A stretch of 64,000 bases of DNA, taken from Planctomycetia bacterium. GTDB lineage: Bacteria > Planctomycetota > Planctomycetia > Pirellulales > JACPPG01. Every line of letters begins with the position of its first letter. The stretch's first letter is position 1. Shown piece by piece: positions 15,206-23,437 of the stretch. The stretch lies in contig JACPPG010000064.1 in NCBI GenBank assembly GCA_016191115.1, forward strand, positions 45,262-109,261, written 5' to 3'. Under the pieces are notes generated by a model. It ran no database searches. It had not been told where the DNA came from and saw only the letters and a program-made list of their open reading frames with translations. The translations under genes and the position numbers were made by a program.

Positions 15206-15916
15206 CTAATCGGGAATCGCTCCTTCCTGCGCGACGATCAAGGCGTGCGCCTCTTGCGGCGTGGCTGCCGCGCGCAGTTGGTCGAGAAAACCGGGCGCGG
15301 CCAGCAGCCTGCTCAGCCGAGCGAGCGTCCGCAGATGCCCGGCGTCGTCGACCGAGCAGATCAAAAAGAACACGTCGGTCAGCAGGCCGCGACGGCTGGC
15401 GAAGGGAATGCCTTGATCGGAGCGGCCCAGCGCCAGCAAAGGCCGGTCCAGAATGCCCGCGAGTGGTCGCCTGGGATGCAAGAGCGCCACGCCGGTCTCT
15501 AGCGCCGTGGGATAGAGGTCCTCGCGGCTGCGGACGGCCTCGGCCATTTTGGCCGGATCCCACAACCAACCGGTCCGCGCCGCAATCTCGACCATCGACG
15601 TGATCGCTGAATTGCGCGTGCGGGCCGGCAGCGGAATCTCGATCGCCGCGACGGGCAGCATCGCCGCAATGGAAATGACGGGCTCGGCGGCTTCCCGCGC
15701 GCGCTGCAATGCGTTTTCTACCCGCACCAACTCTTCGGCGTCCGAAAGGCCGATTCGCTCCTCGAGCCAATGATGGATTTCGGCGGGCGAAAACCGCCAG
15801 GCGCCGGCCACCTTGCGACCGGGCAGGTTGCCGCGTTCCGCCAGCTTCGCCACCTGCGCAGGCGCCAGGTGCAAGTACGCCGCCAGGCGGTCGACGTCAA
15901 AATCTTCGTCCGGCAT
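15206..15916 (-). CDS. HTH-domain and PTS EIIA (PtsN-like) fusion protein
   Basis: A 236-residue protein starting MPDEDFDVDRL. Residues 8-53 form an excisionase/MerR-type winged helix (LAAYLHLAPAQVAKLAERGN...WRFSPAEIHHWL). From about residue 95 it matches nitrogen-type EIIA: AARTGWLWDP, then ALETGVALLHPRR with the phosphoacceptor His, GRSDQGIPFAS, DVFFLICS and a leucine-rich tail. Such fusions are known in planctomycetes and probably couple phosphotransfer state to regulation. No EI, HPr or permease gene is adjacent. It precedes the pseudo-receiver gene on the same strand. Confidence 0.75.
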   Translation of the reverse strand: MPDEDFDVDRLAAYLHLAPAQVAKLAERGNLPGRKVAGAWRFSPAEIHHWLEERIGLSDAEELVRVENALQRAREAAEPVISIAAMLPVAAIEIPLPARTRNSAITSMVEIAARTGWLWDPAKMAEAVRSREDLYPTALETGVALLHPRRPLAGILDRPLLALGRSDQGIPFASRRGLLTDVFFLICSVDDAGHLRTLARLSRLLAAPGFLDQLRAAATPQEAHALIVAQEGAIPD

Positions 15917-16037
15917 GAGGCACGGTTTGTGCAAGATGGCCAAGCGCGAAGCAAAGCGCACGCGCCGCGGAAGCCACGGCAGACTTCCCATTCTTCCGCG
16001 ACCGTGCCGGCATTGTCCACCCCAAGCCCTTTCGGGG

Positions 16038-16185
16038 CAGGGCCATTCACAGATTTAAGCTGGACGGCGGCGCACCGGCGGGAAAGTGGGACAGGCACCG
16101 AGACGCAGCGTTGGTCTGAAAGGACTTACGTCCTCGTAGCTCGGAGCCACTCCCATTTTCCCGCCTCGCCACATTGAAAACACGC
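16038..16185 (-). repeat. MITE-like hairpin element, copy 3 (reverse orientation)
   Basis: Reverse-complement copy starting CAGGGCCATTCACAG and running through GGGACAGGCACC and CACTCCCATTTTCCC. The far end, expected to read CCATTTTGAAAAACAG, has decayed to ACATTGAAAACAC. It shows that the element inserts in both orientations. It lies in the gap before murE. Confidence 0.9.
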
Positions 16186-16445
16186 CGCATTCGTCGCCGA
16201 GCGACCTTGACACCGGACCGAAAATCGCCAAAATCCCCGCCGCAATTCGACCTACGGAAAAATCCTTTCGTCCGACCCATCCGCCCCGCATCGCTCGGGC
16301 GCACCACGCGCAAGAACGCTAGGGCCCGGATGCACCTCTCTGCCGAACGCCCATCCTTGGTCGCGTTCGGCGGCAGGCAAAGCGGCCGACGGAATCGTAC
16401 CAATCCAGAACATCCACGCGCTTGCCGGCATGGAGGCCGCTCGCC
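16186..16445. other. Leader upstream of murE, no gene seen
   Basis: 260 bases with no supported coding frame. GGAGG at 16430-16434 is the likely ribosome-binding site for murE. Transcription of the mur cluster probably starts here, but I cannot pick a confident promoter. Confidence 0.4.
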
Positions 16446-17945
16446 ATGGAATATCGGGCCACGAGGGTCCGCGGGCTGAGCTTACGCGAGCTATTGCCCG
16501 ACGCGCAGTTTCTCGCCGCGGATGATATTCACGTGCGAAGCTGCTCCGGCGACTCGCGCCACTGCCGACCGGGCGATCTGTTTGTCGCGCTCGTAGGGCG
16601 TGACCGCGACGGGCACGACTTTGCCGCCGAGGCCGTGGCGCGCGGCGCCTCGGCCGTGCTCGCCAGCAGGCCGCTCGGCGGCATCGGCGTCCCCACGTGT
16701 TTTGTCCCGGACACCAGCGTCGCCTACGGGCTGGTGTGCCAGGCTCTTGTCGACAACCCCAGTCGCCGGCTGCGCGTCGTGGGCGTCACGGGCACGAACG
16801 GCAAAACCACCACCACACACCTGATCGGCGGAATCCTGGCGGCGGCCGGATATCGGCTGGGCATGCTCGGCACGCTGGGCTATTGCGACGGTGCCGTCGT
16901 CGCGCCGGCCGATCACACCACGCCGCCCGCGCCGACCTTGGCGTCTTGGCTGGCGCGGATTGAAGCCAACGGCTGCACCCATGCCGTGCTGGAAGTGTCG
17001 AGCCACGCCCTGGCGCAGCATCGCACGGCGGGCGTGAACATCGACGTCGCCTGCGTCACCAACGTCCGCCACGACCACTATGACTTCCACGGCACGCACC
17101 GCCGTTACGTCGCGGCCAAGAGTCGCATCCTCGATCTGCTTCCTCCGGAGGGCGTAGCGATCATCAACGCCGACGATCCGGGAAGCGCCGCCTGCGCCGC
17201 GCGGTACGACGGCCCCTTGGTGAGCGTGTCGATCGAATCGCCGGCCGAGATCACGGCGACCCCCCTCGAGCAATTCACAAGCGAACAGACTTTCATCCTG
17301 GATACCGGCAGCGAATCGGTGCCTGTGCGGACGCCGCTGATCGGCTTCCATAATATTTCGAACTGCCTCGTAGCTGCCGCCGTGGGCATGGTCTACGGCA
17401 TCGACCTCGACACGATCGTGCGCGGGCTGGAAAGCGTGCGATTCGTGCCAGGCCGGCTCGAGCGACTGGAGTGCGGGCAGCCGTTCGGCGTGTTCGTCGA
17501 TTACGCCCACACGCCCGACGCCTTGGCCACGTGTCTCGACACGCTGCGGATGGTGACGCAGGGGCGGTTGATCTGCGTCTTTGGGGCCGGCGGCGACCGC
17601 GACCGGCTGAAGCGGCCGCTGATGGGGCGGGCCGTCGAGGAGCGGGCCGACCTGGCCGTGATCGCCAACGACAATCCGCGCAGCGAAGACCCCGACGGGA
17701 TCGCCGCCGAAGTGCGCAGCGGTTTTGAAGACATCTCCCGCGGGCAGATCATCCTCGACCGCGCCAGCGCTATTCGCTGGGCATTGGACGAAGCGCAGGC
17801 CGGCGACTGCGTGGTGATCGCCGGCAAGGGGCACGAAGACTACCAGGAAATCGGCGGCGACCGTGTCTATTTCGACGACCGCGAAGTGGCCCGCCACTGG
17901 CTGTACGAATCGTCGCTCGTCGACCAAATGAATCGCGCCGCATGA
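16446..17945 (+). CDS. murE: UDP-MurNAc-L-alanyl-D-glutamate--2,6-diaminopimelate ligase MurE
   Basis: A 499-residue cytoplasmic ATP-dependent ligase adding the third residue of the peptidoglycan stem peptide. The start at 16446 has GGAGG about 11 bases upstream. The P-loop is GVTGTNGKTTTTHLIG, then HTTPPAP, EVSSHALAQHR, and YVAAKSRIL (carbamylated Lys). DNPRSEDPDGI is the DNPR signature that selects meso-diaminopimelate over lysine. It opens the cluster and overlaps murF by 4 bases (ATGA). Confidence 0.95.
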   Translation: MEYRATRVRGLSLRELLPDAQFLAADDIHVRSCSGDSRHCRPGDLFVALVGRDRDGHDFAAEAVARGASAVLASRPLGGIGVPTCFVPDTSVAYGLVCQALVDNPSRRLRVVGVTGTNGKTTTTHLIGGILAAAGYRLGMLGTLGYCDGAVVAPADHTTPPAPTLASWLARIEANGCTHAVLEVSSHALAQHRTAGVNIDVACVTNVRHDHYDFHGTHRRYVAAKSRILDLLPPEGVAIINADDPGSAACAARYDGPLVSVSIESPAEITATPLEQFTSEQTFILDTGSESVPVRTPLIGFHNISNCLVAAAVGMVYGIDLDTIVRGLESVRFVPGRLERLECGQPFGVFVDYAHTPDALATCLDTLRMVTQGRLICVFGAGGDRDRLKRPLMGRAVEERADLAVIANDNPRSEDPDGIAAEVRSGFEDISRGQIILDRASAIRWALDEAQAGDCVVIAGKGHEDYQEIGGDRVYFDDREVARHWLYESSLVDQMNRAA

Positions 17946-19357
17946 AGAACAGCTTCCGCGGAAATATGAACGAAGCATCCCTCGACAAACTGCAAGCCAT
18001 CCTGGGGGCGCGCCTGGCCGGTGATGCGGCCGCGCGGTCTCCGGTGCGACTCAACCGTGTCCGCATCGACAGCCGCGAGGTTCGCACGGGCGACACGTTC
18101 TGGGCGCTCCAAGGCGAGACGCGCAGCGGCGGCCAGTTCACGGCCGACGCCTTTGCCCGCGGCGCCGCCGGCGTCGTGACCGATCGCCGCGATGTGTCGC
18201 CGCCGGAAGGTCGCTGGGCCCTCATCGTCGACGACACGGGGGATGCGCTCCGTCAGGCAGCTTCGTGGCAGCGCAACCAATTCGGCGGGCGCGTGGTCGC
18301 GGTTACCGGTAGCGCCGGAAAAACCACCGCCCGCCAGATGATCGACACCGTGTTGGCCAGCCGTTTTTCGGGCACGGCCAGCCCGCGGAACTACAACAAT
18401 CACCTGGGCGTCCCGCTGAGCATGCTCCGTTGGCAAGCCGCTCACGACTACGCGGTCGTGGAACTGGGGGCAAGCGCGCGGGGTGAGATCGCGGCGCTGT
18501 GCGAGCTGGCCCGGCCGGAAATCGGCGTCATCACGAATATCGGCGACGCGCACCTGGGCGGCTTCGGCGGCGCCGCGGGCGTGGCGGCGACGAAAGCGGA
18601 ACTGCTCGAAGCGCTACCGGCCGACGGCCTGGCCGTGCTTAACGGCGACGATCGACGGCTCCGCCGCCTGGCGACTCGCACGCGAGCGATGGTCCAATGG
18701 GTGGGCCGCGGCGCGGACTGCGACCTGATCGCCACCGACGTACACAGCGCGGCCGGACGCTTGAGCTTCACTGTCAGTCGTCACCGATACTCGGTCGCCG
18801 TATGGGGCCGGCATCACCTGACCGCCGCGCTTACGGCGGTGGCCGTTGGCAAGGCCTTCGGGCTCTCATCCGCGGAAATCAGCGATGCGTTGGGCCGGTT
18901 CGAGCCGCCACCGATGCGATGCCAGGTGAGCAGCTTCCGCGGCGCAAGACTTATCATCGACGCCTATAACGCCAGCCCTGCCGCCATGCGGGCGGCGCTC
19001 GAGGCCATGAGCGAAGAGCCCGCGCCGGGGCTGCGTATCGTCGTCTGCGGCGACATGCAAGAATTGGGGGCGGAAAGCCGGCGTTTGCACCGGCGCGCTG
19101 GCAATGAGGTGGTCACAGTCGGCGGCGCCGACGTGCTCGTGGCCTGTGGCGAGCACGCTTCGGACGTGGTCGCGGGCGCCACCGCGGCCGGCATGCCGGG
19201 CGAGCGAACGATCGCCTGCGACTCGGCCGAAGAGGCACGGCCGCACCTGGCACGGCTCGTCAAGCCAGGCGATGTCGTGCTGCTGAAAGGATCGCGTCGG
19301 GTGGGCTTGGAGCGGCTGGTCGCCGGGTTTGAAATGCCCGTGGCCAAGGCCGCGTGA
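17942..19357 (+). CDS. murF: UDP-MurNAc-tripeptide--D-alanyl-D-alanine ligase MurF
   Basis: A 471-residue ligase that attaches D-Ala-D-Ala to UDP-MurNAc-tripeptide. Features are the SREV uridine-site region, P-loop VTGSAGKTTARQMI, NYNNHLGVPLS, VVELGASARGEI, AATKAELLEAL (carbamyl-Lys) and IIDAYNASPAAMRAAL. Its start is in the ATGA overlap with murE, so translation is coupled. ddl, which makes the substrate D-Ala-D-Ala, lies later in the same cluster. Confidence 0.95.
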   Translation: MKNSFRGNMNEASLDKLQAILGARLAGDAAARSPVRLNRVRIDSREVRTGDTFWALQGETRSGGQFTADAFARGAAGVVTDRRDVSPPEGRWALIVDDTGDALRQAASWQRNQFGGRVVAVTGSAGKTTARQMIDTVLASRFSGTASPRNYNNHLGVPLSMLRWQAAHDYAVVELGASARGEIAALCELARPEIGVITNIGDAHLGGFGGAAGVAATKAELLEALPADGLAVLNGDDRRLRRLATRTRAMVQWVGRGADCDLIATDVHSAAGRLSFTVSRHRYSVAVWGRHHLTAALTAVAVGKAFGLSSAEISDALGRFEPPPMRCQVSSFRGARLIIDAYNASPAAMRAALEAMSEEPAPGLRIVVCGDMQELGAESRRLHRRAGNEVVTVGGADVLVACGEHASDVVAGATAAGMPGERTIACDSAEEARPHLARLVKPGDVVLLKGSRRVGLERLVAGFEMPVAKAA

Positions 19358-19504
19358 AAGTAGCGGGGCCGGAACAACACGTCACACGTCTCGTCGTGCG
19401 TCACATCTTCGGGGCACAACACAAAATAGCTGCAAGCTCCATCGACTGCGCAAGTGGTTTGCGGGAACCGCTGCGCTGCCCTCTCTCCTGGGTAGGAGCA
19501 TAAG

Positions 19505-19546
19505 CTTGCCGGATCAAGCGGTTACTGGGTCAACCGCTCCGGCAAG
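19505..19546. repeat. Long hairpin in the murF-mraY gap
   Basis: CTTGCCGG (19505-19512) pairs with CCGGCAAG (19539-19546), and inside it AGCGGTT (19517-19523) pairs with AACCGCT (19532-19538). An outer AGCATAAGCTT/AGCTTATG pair further flanks it. Confidence 0.75.
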
Positions 19547-19568
19547 TGCTTCGCGATGGAGCTTATGA

Positions 19569-19608
19569 CTGAGCGCCGGGGCGGCCTTCGGGCCGCTCCG
19601 GCTGCTCA
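19569..19608. promoter_or_regulatory. Very stable UUCG-loop hairpin
   Basis: GCGGCC-TTCG-GGCCGC, extended by CCGG/CCGG and GAGC/GCTC, makes a long stem capped by an exceptionally stable tetraloop. No T-run follows, so it is not a classical terminator. It could stabilise or process the mur transcript, or slow polymerase. Confidence 0.55.
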
Positions 19609-19623
19609 GGGAATCAGTGAGTA

Positions 19624-19655
19624 GGGGTTAGGGATTGGGGGTTGGGGATTAGGGG
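19624..19655 (+). repeat. G-run cluster (possible G-quadruplex)
   Basis: Five runs of three or more G separated by 2-4 base A/T spacers (GGGGTTAGGGATTGGGGG, then GTTGGGG and ATTAGGGG). This meets the usual G4 sequence rule on the + strand, that is, in the mRNA if the mur genes are co-transcribed. Confidence 0.6.
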
Positions 19656-19656
19656 A

Positions 19657-19733
19657 ATGATGAATGCGAAATGACGAATGAGGTTTTCGCCGCGTGTCTG
19701 CATTCATCATTCATCATTCATCATTTTTCTAGC
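19657..19733. repeat. ATGATGAATG-type repeat block
   Basis: ATGATGAATG motifs at the left face ATTCATCATTCATC iterations at 19700-19733. Same family as 8449-8578 and 34639-34738. The block ends 14 bases before the mraY start. Confidence 0.75.
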
Positions 19734-19747
19734 TGCCACCCCGTCCC

Positions 19748-20881
19748 ATGCTGCTCTGGCTCTTCGACGGGATATGCGCACTCTATCCGGCGCCGGGCGC
19801 GCTGGCTGGGACCGTTGGTGTGCTGCGCGCCGCGCCGCGGATCGTGGCCGCGGCCGTGCTCGTCTTTCTGGCGTCGCTCCTGGTTTGGCCGTACGCCATT
19901 CGGTGGTTGCGGGTCCGGTTCGGTGAGCCGGTGAAGAGCGGCTCGGCGATGCTCGATCAACTGCATCGCGCGAAGGCGAACACTCCGACCATGGGCGGAC
20001 TGGTCGTTGTCGCCGGGATCGCATTTGTGGCCCTGACGCTCGCCGACTTGGCAAGCCGATATGTCCTCTTGGCGCTGCTTGTGGTTGTTGCGTTGGCCTT
20101 GGTGGGCGCCGTCGATGATCTGGTGAAGTTGCGGACCACGGCCACGGGGCTCGACGGACGCGTCAAACTACTTTGCCAAACCGCCGTTGGGCTAGCGGCA
20201 GCAACGTGCATCTACTACTGGCAGCTCGACGCGCCGCAAGGAACCATCCTCTGGCTGCCCGGCGGAGCGACGGTCGAGCTGGGTTGGCTGGCGATTCCAC
20301 TCGCGACCATCGCGATCGTGGGATCGTCCAACGCGGTGAATCTGGCCGACGGGCTCGATGGGCTGGCAGCCGGCTGTGTCGCGTTGGCAACGCTCGCTGT
20401 CGCGGCGGGGATGATTGTCTTTTGCGGAGACGAGGTCCGCGAGCTGGCAATCGTCGCCGCGGCGATGATCGGCGGGCTGGGCGCCTTCCTGTGCTTCAAC
20501 CGCCATCCGGCGCGGGTGTTCATGGGCAATGTCGGATCGCTGTCGCTCGGCGGGCTGCTGGGGCTGCTGGCGGCCGCGTCGGGCTTGGAGCTAGTGCTGG
20601 TGGTGGCCGGCGGCGTGTTTGTCGCGGAAGCGGCGAGCGTTGTTTTGCAGGTCGGCTGCTATCGATGGACGAAGAAGCGAGTGCTTCGCTGCGCTCCTCT
20701 GCATCACCATTTCGAGTTTGCCGGCTGGCCCGAAGGGCGCGTTGTGACGCGCTTCTGGATGGCCGGCGCGGCGTGTGCGCTGTTGAGCATGGCGGTGATG
20801 CTTGCGGGCGTTCGTGCCGCTTCGCCCGAGGGCAAGCCGCCGGCGACGGTCGCCGGGCGCGATTCCGCGCCGCGTCGCTGA
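19748..20881 (+). CDS. mraY: Phospho-N-acetylmuramoyl-pentapeptide transferase MraY
   Basis: A 377-residue multi-pass membrane enzyme that makes lipid I. Landmarks are TPTMGGLVV, GAVDDLVK (the catalytic Asp pair), NAVNLADGLDGLAAG and the cytoplasmic His motif APLHHHFE. The usual catalytic-site motif MGD.GSL reads MGNVGSLSLGG here: residue 261 is Asn (codon AAT, 20528-20530) where family members normally have an essential Asp. The C-terminal 25 residues are hydrophilic. It is followed by murG after 24 bases; murD and ftsW, normally in between, are missing. Confidence 0.9.
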   Translation: MLLWLFDGICALYPAPGALAGTVGVLRAAPRIVAAAVLVFLASLLVWPYAIRWLRVRFGEPVKSGSAMLDQLHRAKANTPTMGGLVVVAGIAFVALTLADLASRYVLLALLVVVALALVGAVDDLVKLRTTATGLDGRVKLLCQTAVGLAAATCIYYWQLDAPQGTILWLPGGATVELGWLAIPLATIAIVGSSNAVNLADGLDGLAAGCVALATLAVAAGMIVFCGDEVRELAIVAAAMIGGLGAFLCFNRHPARVFMGNVGSLSLGGLLGLLAAASGLELVLVVAGGVFVAEAASVVLQVGCYRWTKKRVLRCAPLHHHFEFAGWPEGRVVTRFWMAGAACALLSMAVMLAGVRAASPEGKPPATVAGRDSAPRR

Positions 20882-20905
20882 CGGCACCTTTCCTTCCGGG
20901 CGCGC

Positions 20906-22072
20906 ATGTCTAACGCGACCAATAACCGCTTGCGCGTCGTGTTCGCCGGTGGCGTGACCGGCGGGCATCTTTATCCGGGTCTGGCAGTTGCCGAACAACT
21001 GGTGGCGCGTGATCCGACGGTCCGCGTTGCGTTCGCGGGGCCAGGGTCGGCGTTCGAGCGCGCCGCGGTGACAAAGGCGGGCTTCGACTATGTGCCGCTG
21101 ACCTGCCCTAGGTCCCCGCGACGGCTGCGCGATGTGGCACATTTCGGACGGCGAATGTTTGGCGGATATCGCACGGCGGCGGCGTATCTGGCTTCGCAGC
21201 GGGTCTCGGCGGTCGTGGCGCTGGGCGGATACGCCAGCGTGCCGATGGCGCTGGCGGCCGTTCGCCGCAAAGTACCGCTTGTGCTTCTTGAGCAAAACGC
21301 CGTGATCGGCCGCGCGAACCGGTGGCTGGCACGCTTTGCGGCGGTGCTGTGCCTGCCGCCGATCGCTTCGAGCAATCCTGCCGCGGCGCGGCGCTTCGGT
21401 CGGTGCTCGATCATCGTCACCGGCACGCCTGTCCGAGCGTGCTTTGCGGAGGCGGCGCAGTCGGGCGGCGGAGCGTCACCGTCGCGGGACACCCTTTTGA
21501 TCCTGGGCGGCAGCGGCGGCGCGCGGCTGCTGAACGAGGCCGTGCCGAAGGCGCTCGCACCCTTGCGCCGCGAGCTGGCAACCTGGCGCGTCGTGCATCA
21601 GACCGGCGCGGCGGACCAATCGGCCACAAGCGCGGCGTACCGCCAGGCGGGGATCGCGGCCACGGTCGTCCCCTTCATCGACGAGGTGGCGTCGACCTTG
21701 GCGCGGACGCGACTGGCCATTTGTCGTGCCGGCGGGTCGACGCTAGCGGAACTCGCCGTGACGGGCGTGCCAGCGATGCTCGTGCCGCTGGCCGGCTCGG
21801 CCGACGACCATCAGCGGCGCAACGCCCTGGCGTATGCCGCCGCCGGCGCCAGCGGGATGATCGAAAGCACTCGTCTCGGGGTCGAAGCGGTGGCCGGCAA
21901 TCTCGCGCAAGAGCTGAGTCTTCTTCTGCCGGACGCCCCGCGCCAGGAGACGATGAGCCGCGCGATGACACATTTGGCAAGGCCCGATGCGGCCGCGCTC
22001 TCAGCGAAACTTGTCATGCGAATGGCGCGGGAAGAACACACCATGGCCCTGTCGACGCGGCAAACGCAATAG
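20906..22072 (+). CDS. murG: UDP-GlcNAc--undecaprenyl-PP-MurNAc-pentapeptide GlcNAc transferase MurG
   Basis: A 388-residue GT28 glycosyltransferase converting lipid I to lipid II on the inner face of the membrane. The N-terminal motif is FAGGVTGGHLYPGLAVAEQL (the GGxGGH type), followed by ALGGYAS.P, LLEQNAVIGRANR and TGTPVR. The C-terminal donor site is ICRAGGSTLAELAVTGVPAM where the common form is CRSGAGT.AE. The gene ends just before the inserted minus-strand ATPase gene. Confidence 0.95.
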   Translation: MSNATNNRLRVVFAGGVTGGHLYPGLAVAEQLVARDPTVRVAFAGPGSAFERAAVTKAGFDYVPLTCPRSPRRLRDVAHFGRRMFGGYRTAAAYLASQRVSAVVALGGYASVPMALAAVRRKVPLVLLEQNAVIGRANRWLARFAAVLCLPPIASSNPAAARRFGRCSIIVTGTPVRACFAEAAQSGGGASPSRDTLLILGGSGGARLLNEAVPKALAPLRRELATWRVVHQTGAADQSATSAAYRQAGIAATVVPFIDEVASTLARTRLAICRAGGSTLAELAVTGVPAMLVPLAGSADDHQRRNALAYAAAGASGMIESTRLGVEAVAGNLAQELSLLLPDAPRQETMSRAMTHLARPDAAALSAKLVMRMAREEHTMALSTRQTQ

Positions 22073-22113
22073 GCACCGCCGCATCAAGCGGACGAGCGCC
22101 GTTGTGACTCGGA

Positions 22114-23298
22114 CTACGGCTTGAAGTCGGGGATGGCACGAACCATGAATTCGTCGAACAACGGAACGGTGAATGCCAGCTCACCGTACGCCGGGCTGTA
22201 GATCATCCCCTTCTTGATGAGCTTCGCCCTCACAGGGCCGAGGCTCGTTATTTTCGCCTTCAATAGTTCGGCGACGTCGCTTGTTCTGTGCGTGCCCGGC
22301 CCGAGCTCGGCTATCGCTCGCAAATGCCTCTTTTCGCTGGGCGTTAAGCGATCATATCGCACGCGAAAGAAGTTGTGGTCGAGACGCGGGATGACGAGTC
22401 CCGTGGCTTTCTGAATAGTCTGCATTGTGATTGGGCTACGATCAGCCAGGTTCCATGACTGATAGCCCCATTCCTGGACGAAGTATGGATAACCTTTAGT
22501 GAGGCGAAAAATCTCGTCCAGGGCGGCCGGTTCGAAAGCGACGCCTCCTGCGCGCGCTGGATCTTGTAGCGCCTTGGCGGCATCGGGTGCCGAAAGCGCA
22601 CCGATGTCTGGAAAGCTGAACAGCCGCTCCGCATATGACTTCGACTCGCCCGCCAGTCTTGGCAAGATGGGAAGTCCGGCTCCCAAGAGCACAACGGGAA
22701 GCTGTCGTTGTTGCACCTTGTGCATTGCCATTATCAAGGAGGCGAATTCCTTGCCGCTGAAATACTGGATTTCGTCGATCAAAATGGCGACGGCAGTATC
22801 GCGATTCTCGGCGGCTTCGCCGACGGCAACGAACACATTGGGCAGATCAACTTCCAGGTCGCCACTATCCGCCGCTCCTTTTTCCGGTTCGATGTCAAGG
22901 CCGTACGTGACGTCATCCACCGTGACCTTCAAAGCACCGATGAAACTGCGTAGAACGGCGAGACCCCGTTTTACCTTATCGCCAACTCCCGCCATGCGAT
23001 CTAGTTCATAGAGAAGGGCGCGCAGGTAAGGCGCAAGCAACCGCCCAAGAGCCTTGTCCTCGACGGCTTCGATCGCAACAGTCCGGTAGTCGTCCGCCTT
23101 CGCAAGTCGCTCGATTTCGTTGAGCAAGACCGTCTTGCCCACCCCGCGCAGGCCCGTCAGCAACATGCTTTTCTCCGACTTCCTCCGCTTGACGCGCCCG
23201 AAGAGAACCCGTGCCTCGTTCAAAACCGGATCACGCCCCACGAGCTCGGGAGGAGGAGAGCCAGCACCGGGAGAAAACGGGTTCTTGATGGGATCCAT
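22114..23298 (-). CDS. AAA-type ATPase with C-terminal winged helix (Orc/Cdc6-like or STAND-like)
   Basis: A 394-residue ATPase starting MDPIKNPFSPGAGSPPPELVGRD. Walker A is GLRGVGKT (49-56) and Walker B is AILIDEIQYF (171-180). FSFPDIGALS and LTKGYPYFVQEWG resemble sensor and lid regions of AAA_16/Orc-like proteins. The C-terminus has a winged-helix-like TPSEKRHLRAIAELGPG...KAKITSLGPVRAKLIKKGMI. Codon usage is less GC-biased than its neighbours. It lies on the opposite strand inside the mur cluster, flanked by a 9-bp direct repeat, which suggests insertion. The function is unknown; homologues are often solitary accessory genes. Confidence 0.75.
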   Translation of the reverse strand: MDPIKNPFSPGAGSPPPELVGRDPVLNEARVLFGRVKRRKSEKSMLLTGLRGVGKTVLLNEIERLAKADDYRTVAIEAVEDKALGRLLAPYLRALLYELDRMAGVGDKVKRGLAVLRSFIGALKVTVDDVTYGLDIEPEKGAADSGDLEVDLPNVFVAVGEAAENRDTAVAILIDEIQYFSGKEFASLIMAMHKVQQRQLPVVLLGAGLPILPRLAGESKSYAERLFSFPDIGALSAPDAAKALQDPARAGGVAFEPAALDEIFRLTKGYPYFVQEWGYQSWNLADRSPITMQTIQKATGLVIPRLDHNFFRVRYDRLTPSEKRHLRAIAELGPGTHRTSDVAELLKAKITSLGPVRAKLIKKGMIYSPAYGELAFTVPLFDEFMVRAIPDFKP

Positions 23299-23305
23299 AG
23301 CCGAT

Positions 23306-23361
23306 CTTTATAGCAACTTATTGCCAGTTATATAAGAAAATCTATATAAGTTCCTATAAGT
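23306..23361 (-). promoter_or_regulatory. AT-rich control region of the ATPase gene with triple TATAAG/CTTATA motifs
   Basis: TATAAG occurs at 23331, 23345 and 23355 on the + strand (CTTATA on the transcribed side). The AT-richness is exceptional for this window. It can supply a promoter for the minus-strand ATPase and possibly repeated operator sites. Confidence 0.45.
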
Positions 23362-23437
23362 CGTCCTTCGGCTCGCGTGCTCCCTGAACCGCCTCAAGTC
23401 CTCCCGGCTGCCCACTTTGCATTGACATCCCCGCCGC

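Larger units (their letters stand above)
19358..19747. other. 390-base repeat-rich gap between murF and mraY
   Basis: No coding sequence is supported. The gap holds two hairpins, a G-run cluster and an ATGATGAATG block, annotated separately. In a standard dcw cluster no such interruption is seen at this point. Confidence 0.7.
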
